Assembly (NCBI RefSeq): GCF_012516435.1
Contig: NZ_CP051216.1
Span: 2,701,669 to 2,765,668 of the forward strand
DNA: 64,000 nucleotides
DNA from: Pseudodesulfovibrio sp. zrk46
GTDB taxonomy: Bacteria; Desulfobacterota; Desulfovibrionia; Desulfovibrionales; Desulfovibrionaceae
Reading direction: 5' to 3'
This document shows positions 62,501-64,000 of this stretch, piece by piece. The translations under genes and the position numbers were made by a program. Each line of letters begins with the position of its first letter. Within the stretch, counting starts at the first letter, position 1. The notes beneath the pieces were generated by a model that saw only the letters and a program-made list of their open reading frames with translations, searched no databases and was not told where the DNA came from.

Positions 62501-64000
62501 TCGACGTTGTAGGTCCAGTTGCCGTCAGCGGTGATGGACAGTGCGCCGACCTTGCCGGTGTTGTCCACGGTGGTGGAGAAGACATCTTCGCCATCGTCCG
62601 CGTCGGAGATGGAGAGCTTACCAGAGTCTGTCAGAGTGACAGCCTGATCGGCAACGCCTTCTGCCAGCTCGGTGACTGCGCCTGTGTCGGAATCGGTACC
62701 ACCCACGGAGATGACTGCCGTGTCGTTGGTGCCGGTAATATCAATAGAGATGGTCTGGGAGACTACTTCGCCGTCGTCGGTGCGGGCGTAGACCACGATG
62801 CTGTCGGAGGCGGAGTCACCAGCGTTCAGCGCGTCAGCTCTGGAATCCAGAGTGTAGGTCCAGTTGCCGTCTGCATCGATGGTGACGGAGCCGTAGTTGC
62901 CCTGAACCGTGCCTGCGTCGAAGTCAGGAGTGTCGACGAGATCAACGTCGGTGACGTCGAGTGCGCCGGACACGCTGATGTCGGTCTCTTCGGTGACATC
63001 GCCGGAAGCGGTGCCAGTGATGACCGGAGTATCTTCGGTGCCGTTGATGGTCACGGTGACGGTGTGCGAGGCAGAGCCGTCAGCGGAAGTGACTACAAAT
63101 ATCTCGGTGAGGGTCTCGCCAGCGCCGAGCTGCTGCACTTCGGTGGCAGTGTTGTCGACGTTGTAGGTCCAGTTACCGTCAGCGGTGATGGACAGTGCAC
63201 CGACCTTGCCGGTGTTGTCCACGGTGGTGGAGAAGACATCTTCGCCATCGTCCGCGTCGGAGATGGAGAGCTTGCCAGAGTCTGTCAGAGTGACAGCCTG
63301 ATCGGCAACGCCTTCTGCCAGCTCGGTGACGGAGCCGGTGTCGGAATCGGTACCACCCACGGAGATGACCGCCGTGTCGTTGGTGCCGGTAATATCAATA
63401 GAGATGGTCTGGGAGACTACTTCGCCGTCGTCGGTGCGGGCGTAGACCACGATGCTGTCGGAGGCGGAGTCGCCAGCGTTGAGCGCGTCAGCTCTGGAAT
63501 CCAGAGTGTAGGTCCAGTTGCCGTCTGCATCGATGGTGACGGAGCCGTAGTTGCCCTGAACCGTGCCGGCGTCGAAGTCAGGAGTGTCGACGAGATCAAC
63601 GTCGGTGACGTCGAGTGCGCCGGACACGCTGATGTCGGTCTCTTCGGTGACATCGCCGGAAGCGGTGCCAGTGATGACCGGAGTATCTTCGGTGCCGTTG
63701 ATGGTCACGGTGACGGTGTGCGAGGCAGAGCCGTCAGCGGAGGTGACCACAAAGGTCTCGGTGAGGGTGTCTCCAGCGCCGAGCTGCTGCACTTCGGTGG
63801 CAGTGTTGTCGACGTTGTAGGTCCAGTTACCGTCAGCGGTGATGGACAGTGCGCCGACCTTGCCGGTGTTGTCCACGGTGGTGGAGAAGACATCTTCGCC
63901 ATCGTCCGCGTCGGAGATGGAGAGCTTGCCAGAGTCTGTCAGAGTGACAGCCTGATCGGCAACGCCTTCTGCCAGCTCGGTGACGGAGCCGGTGTCGGAA
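53539..64000 (-). CDS. giant VCBS-repeat RTX adhesin, type I secreted (N-terminus beyond window)
   Basis: At least 3486 residues are visible; the frame stays open to the right edge, so the N-terminus is missing. From the edge inward it has tandem VCBS-type domains (about 59.8-64 kb; DADGNWTYTLDS, ITGTNDTAVI), near-identical in DNA. Next come DUF4114-like domains (59.7-59.2 and 55.4-54.9 kb), cadherin/tandem-95 domains (ANDSDVDSDTLTI, FTPDPDYNGPASFTY) and two related inserted modules (58.3-56.8 kb). The C-terminus has RTX calcium-binding nonapeptides (54.4-53.8 kb; GGxGxDxLxGG) and a final secretion-signal region. This is a LapA-like biofilm adhesin. Calcium is expected to fold it outside the cell. 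A LapG cleavage site should lie in the missing N-terminal retention module. Confidence 0.95.
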   Translation of the reverse strand, partial: SDTGSVTELAEGVADQAVTLTDSGKLSISDADDGEDVFSTTVDNTGKVGALSITADGNWTYNVDNTATEVQQLGAGDTLTETFVVTSADGSASHTVTVTINGTEDTPVITGTASGDVTEETDISVSGALDVTDVDLVDTPDFDAGTVQGNYGSVTIDADGNWTYTLDSRADALNAGDSASDSIVVYARTDDGEVVSQTISIDITGTNDTAVISVGGTDSDTGSVTELAEGVADQAVTLTDSGKLSISDADDGEDVFSTTVDNTGKVGALSITADGNWTYNVDNTATEVQQLGAGETLTEIFVVTSADGSASHTVTVTINGTEDTPVITGTASGDVTEETDISVSGALDVTDVDLVDTPDFDAGTVQGNYGSVTIDADGNWTYTLDSRADALNAGDSASDSIVVYARTDDGEVVSQTISIDITGTNDTAVISVGGTDSDTGAVTELAEGVADQAVTLTDSGKLSISDADDGEDVFSTTVDNTGKVGALSITADGNWTYNVDNTATEVQQLGAGDTLTETFVVTSADGSASHTVTVTINGTEDTPVITGTASGDVTEETDISVSGALDVTDVDLVDTPDFDAGTVQGNYGSVTIDADGNWTYTLDSRADALNAGDSASDSIVVYARTDDGEVVSQTISIDITGTNDTAVISVGGTDSDTGSVTELAEGVADQAVTLTDSGKLSISDADDGEDVFSTTVDNTGKVGALSITADGNWTYNVDNTATEVQQLGAGDTLTETFVVTSADGSASHTVTVTINGTEDTPVITGTASGDVTEETDISVSGALDVTDVDLVDTPDFDAGTVQGNYGSVTIDADGNWTYTLDSRADALNAGDSASDSIVVYARTDDGEVVSQTISIDITGTNDTAVISVGGTDSDTGSVTELAEGIADQAVTLTDSGKLSISDADDGEDVFSTTVDNTGKVGALSITADGNWTYNVDNTATEVQQLGAGETLTEIFVVTSADGSASHTVTVTINGTEDTPVITGTASGDVTEETDISVSGALDVTDVDLVDTPDFDAGTVQGNYGSVTIDADGNWTYTLDSRADALNAGDSASDSIVVYARTDDGEVVSQTISIDITGTNDTAVITTRPGGDTGSVSERPENAANQDVTLTTKGKLSIEDADEGEDEFSTTVDNTGKVGSLTITADGKWTYEVDNNDSRVQELEAGETLTETFVVESADGSASHTVTVTINGTEDTPVISGDASGSVVEATDISVSGALDVNDLDAEESLGFDAGTVQGNYGSVEIDADGNWTYTLDSRADVLNAGDDATDSITVYARTDDGEVVSQTISIDITGTNDDAEISVPADGADTGSVNEDDFETTLTTSGKLDIADADDGEANFSTSVDQGDNLGSLTIDADGNWDYSVNNNLDAVQQLGVGDTLTETFVVSSQDGTASHTVTVTINGTNDAPTIDLDGGSHLEVNFVRETAGYNNLFGVYKIAADGTASEPQVLINNQNAGIPGGHTLGTLEPGESYGYFIIANGSGQYGDVSDDQLSFGMGADGKMVLMIDGQPSSHPVYFSQDEHNPDSLDGSDPNHTDKNGVSAPGHFIIEDPDADGSYIVRMEDLPNGGDHDYVDIVVRITPVEGSEGTGFEGTYIENAGSVYIASAALDISDVDSATMTDATITLTNTLDGDELQLGTLPDGIVATTSTDDQGNIVITLTAADGTTAPVADFEAAIKSIAFFNTSDDPDTADRTVTVTVSDDYGASSNTAVSTIHVEARNDAPLIRNDAVSTDEDNSVTIDFATLLANDSDVDSDTLTITRVLNPQNGTVTIDHDAQTITFTPDPDYNGPASFTYGVSDGDGAYREGRVDVTVNPVNEPPTSVDFAVAGDDMGEAVTIDFLRDVGATDPDGVNVDDVDGTVTQIKITSLPEGGTLYYTPAEGGDPVEVTDETTYDADGTFTFEPEELDSSTLMLGTKDGSHLGLDNWGSNTDGDATTLTQTVNGSTVTISSGTGTLSGNATDGYQITAGGAGRPLYQYNENTPSHMGFGIGDNDGNGIEAGETITVDFGDSVVSTAKVGFDGLGGHFDDGGSVGAKAVWIAMLDGQVVGSGAVVNDNTDGSLFEELVITSDMIDGGLFDSIVFTTDSPTNSNWELRYVESEFGADSSFTYKPVDNDGLEGNESVVSIDVTPENLTHEPPVSQSFSEDVNPGETVAVDFTDGALSDLEDGTVDTVVIKSLPTEGKLVDDQGNEINVGDEVNINNVNYEAPDTVDGPAVTGVFLGARDAGDEDLANWGTEIDANTRQMAVTDDITVTVTSEGGSLTQFHAENPSHMGTGIGVGGGEGINDGETISIDFDGALVSVAEVSFDGLGGHFEEGGSVGASATWVAYNGDTVVASGEVYAPDSGLESVVTIGQDILQGQLFDRIEFSTDSTAASNWELKYVDVEFGSGTSFDYAPIDSDNMEGNTSTVSLTFDAPDSLTDEAPIAADDTFNTNEDEALTISYADLLANDVELDGEDLTLDSVQDAQGGTVEIVDGQVVFTPDAEFSGTASFTYTISDEGGTQSTATATVEVAEVNDAPVAVDDEFGSVTVNPGLDIDVDTPMGVAPQAVADSWKESGVTVEAYKGDALNMNNWTSESDIVISGKTVNADYDPENEYAGLGISNPSEEIDAGEIDGLRAFNGSGNNNHTEVMSVSFAQGMESVTLELAALFDGNRYDAGNMESARIAVYGEATSPNGKPVLLGYVDVDADDNGQVTVYGPKTQGQYPAIGTATVTQGEHDGLVNVTLDSDTFGDEIIQLGLMPLDNGVGSSGNNSDFLLKSVSATSEGSIDATYLEGETITLNASDLLTNDTDAEGATLTIASVSDVVDEDGNVIGHGNVTLNADGTITFEPEGDFSGKASFTYTVTDGDKESEPATVTLNITPVNDAPVLDLADGQVVTVDSQDAGYTNMLGIYFVENGVPTEPEIILANSHDANMLKNVLETFDGDEDVHFFVISDAGDKGISASDVQQDGLVFAKDDGEWALSIPQADGSAEYVDVQFDIAAFNPNGEEATFRFETAADGSMSVMIDDQISTGDDDDFNDLVASVDAAADNDTGYATTWVETEDAVSIAGDVTITDVDSANMSSATIVLTNAQDGDVLNTDNLPDGITAETVVANGQITVTLTGAADLAVYMAAIKAVTFENGNVTPNTTDRVVQVTVFDDEGAASNTATSTIAVVDDPTTVPYVPEPEYNGNDGMTVPDDFDSHPTNGDDVLVGHNYGDVILGSNGNDVIYGLGHGDNLHGENGNDTIYGGDGGDVITGSNGQDVLHGGDGSDVLTGGNDNDLIYGGRDNDLMAGDNGMDTLAGGEGNDKLYGGHDSDLLHGGSGDDTLYGDFENSHKGGGSDTLIGGDGDDHLYGGRGNNLLVGGEGDDFLTGGEHNDIFVTGDGDDTIETGRGNDTVFIDQSVLGHGSDIVVTDFNAGHDVLELGDGVSVKDITSGTENHVEYTEVLVGDEQGNDVVVKLLGVSQTDLSDHNSSVDSTNTAADDLIQYMIDSGNES
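53780..54420 (-). other. RTX nonapeptide calcium-binding block of the adhesin
   Basis: About fifteen GGxGxDxLx-type nonapeptides in a row, e.g. GGDGSDVLTGGNDNDLIYGG. Each turn binds Ca2+ and folds only outside the cell. The block is interrupted once by GDFENSHKGGG. Confidence 0.9.
60745..64000. repeat. 654-bp tandem repeats in the adhesin gene, continuing past the window
   Basis: Equivalent points recur at 60947, 61601, 62255, 62909 and 63563, exactly 654 bp (218 codons, two VCBS-like domains) apart. Copies are nearly identical in DNA. A diverged unit lies at 60296, 651 bp before the first. Copies three units apart (1962 bp) share private variants, for example GCGTTGAGCGCG in the second and fifth copies versus GCGTTCAGCGCG in the others. 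Confidence 0.95.

Noticed and set aside
60745..64000. CRISPR-like repeats
   Set aside because: The repeats are 654 bp, contiguous, without unique spacers, and are in frame within one coding sequence.

Overview
This window looks like the chromosome of an anaerobic, sulfate-reducing deltaproteobacterium of the Desulfovibrio / Pseudodesulfovibrio type. The inference rests on gene content: heterodisulfide-reductase-like (Hdr) iron-sulfur proteins, an oxygen-sensitive class III ribonucleotide reductase, indolepyruvate:ferredoxin oxidoreductase, an iron-type alcohol dehydrogenase and a GAK-type CofD-like protein, in moderately GC-rich DNA. No rRNA, tRNA, insertion sequence or CRISPR array was seen.

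Layout. 1-9.7 kb: an HdrC/HdrB-like pair directly upstream of glycerol kinase, an integral-membrane acyltransferase, an iron-type alcohol dehydrogenase, an HdrD-like protein, an orphan CofD-like protein and a quinone-oxidoreductase-like dehydrogenase. 9.9-16.7 kb: a four-gene operon holding a LapB/LssB-type type I secretion ATPase, its HlyD-type fusion protein, a LapG-type periplasmic cysteine protease and a membrane sensor whose HD-GYP domain has lost most metal ligands. 16.8-24.9 kb: an orphan solute-binding protein, an RND efflux pair, a DUF1844 protein, argC and a membrane metallophosphoesterase. 24.9-28.5 kb: a 0.9-kb intergenic region with several dyads, then nrdG-nrdD. 28.6-37.1 kb: intergenic repeats, three related family-2-like glycosyltransferases, a SLOG-like protein and a chemoreceptor. 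37.2-43.6 kb: a sigma54 activator, iorB-iorA, a YfgM-like protein and proA. 43.8-52 kb: an AT-rich solute-binding protein, small unknown proteins, an exported nuclease, a DUF401 permease, a GntR regulator with an FMN-dependent hydroxyacid enzyme, a TSUP permease and a MATE exporter. 52.1-64 kb: a TolC-type channel and a giant VCBS/RTX adhesin that runs off the right edge, with near-identical 654-bp tandem repeats.

How the genes work together. The most coherent system is a Lap-like adhesin machine split over two loci about 35 kb apart. Locus one encodes the ABC exporter, fusion protein, LapG protease and a LapD-position sensor; locus two encodes the TolC channel and the giant adhesin. In the Pseudomonas Lap system LapD (degenerate GGDEF/EAL) sequesters LapG when c-di-GMP is high. 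Here the LapD position is held by a periplasmic-sensor/PAS/degenerate HD-GYP protein, which suggests a different signalling domain doing the same job. Other units are nrdGD behind a structured leader, and a gntR/hydroxyacid-dehydrogenase pair with an operator matching the PdhR/LldR consensus.
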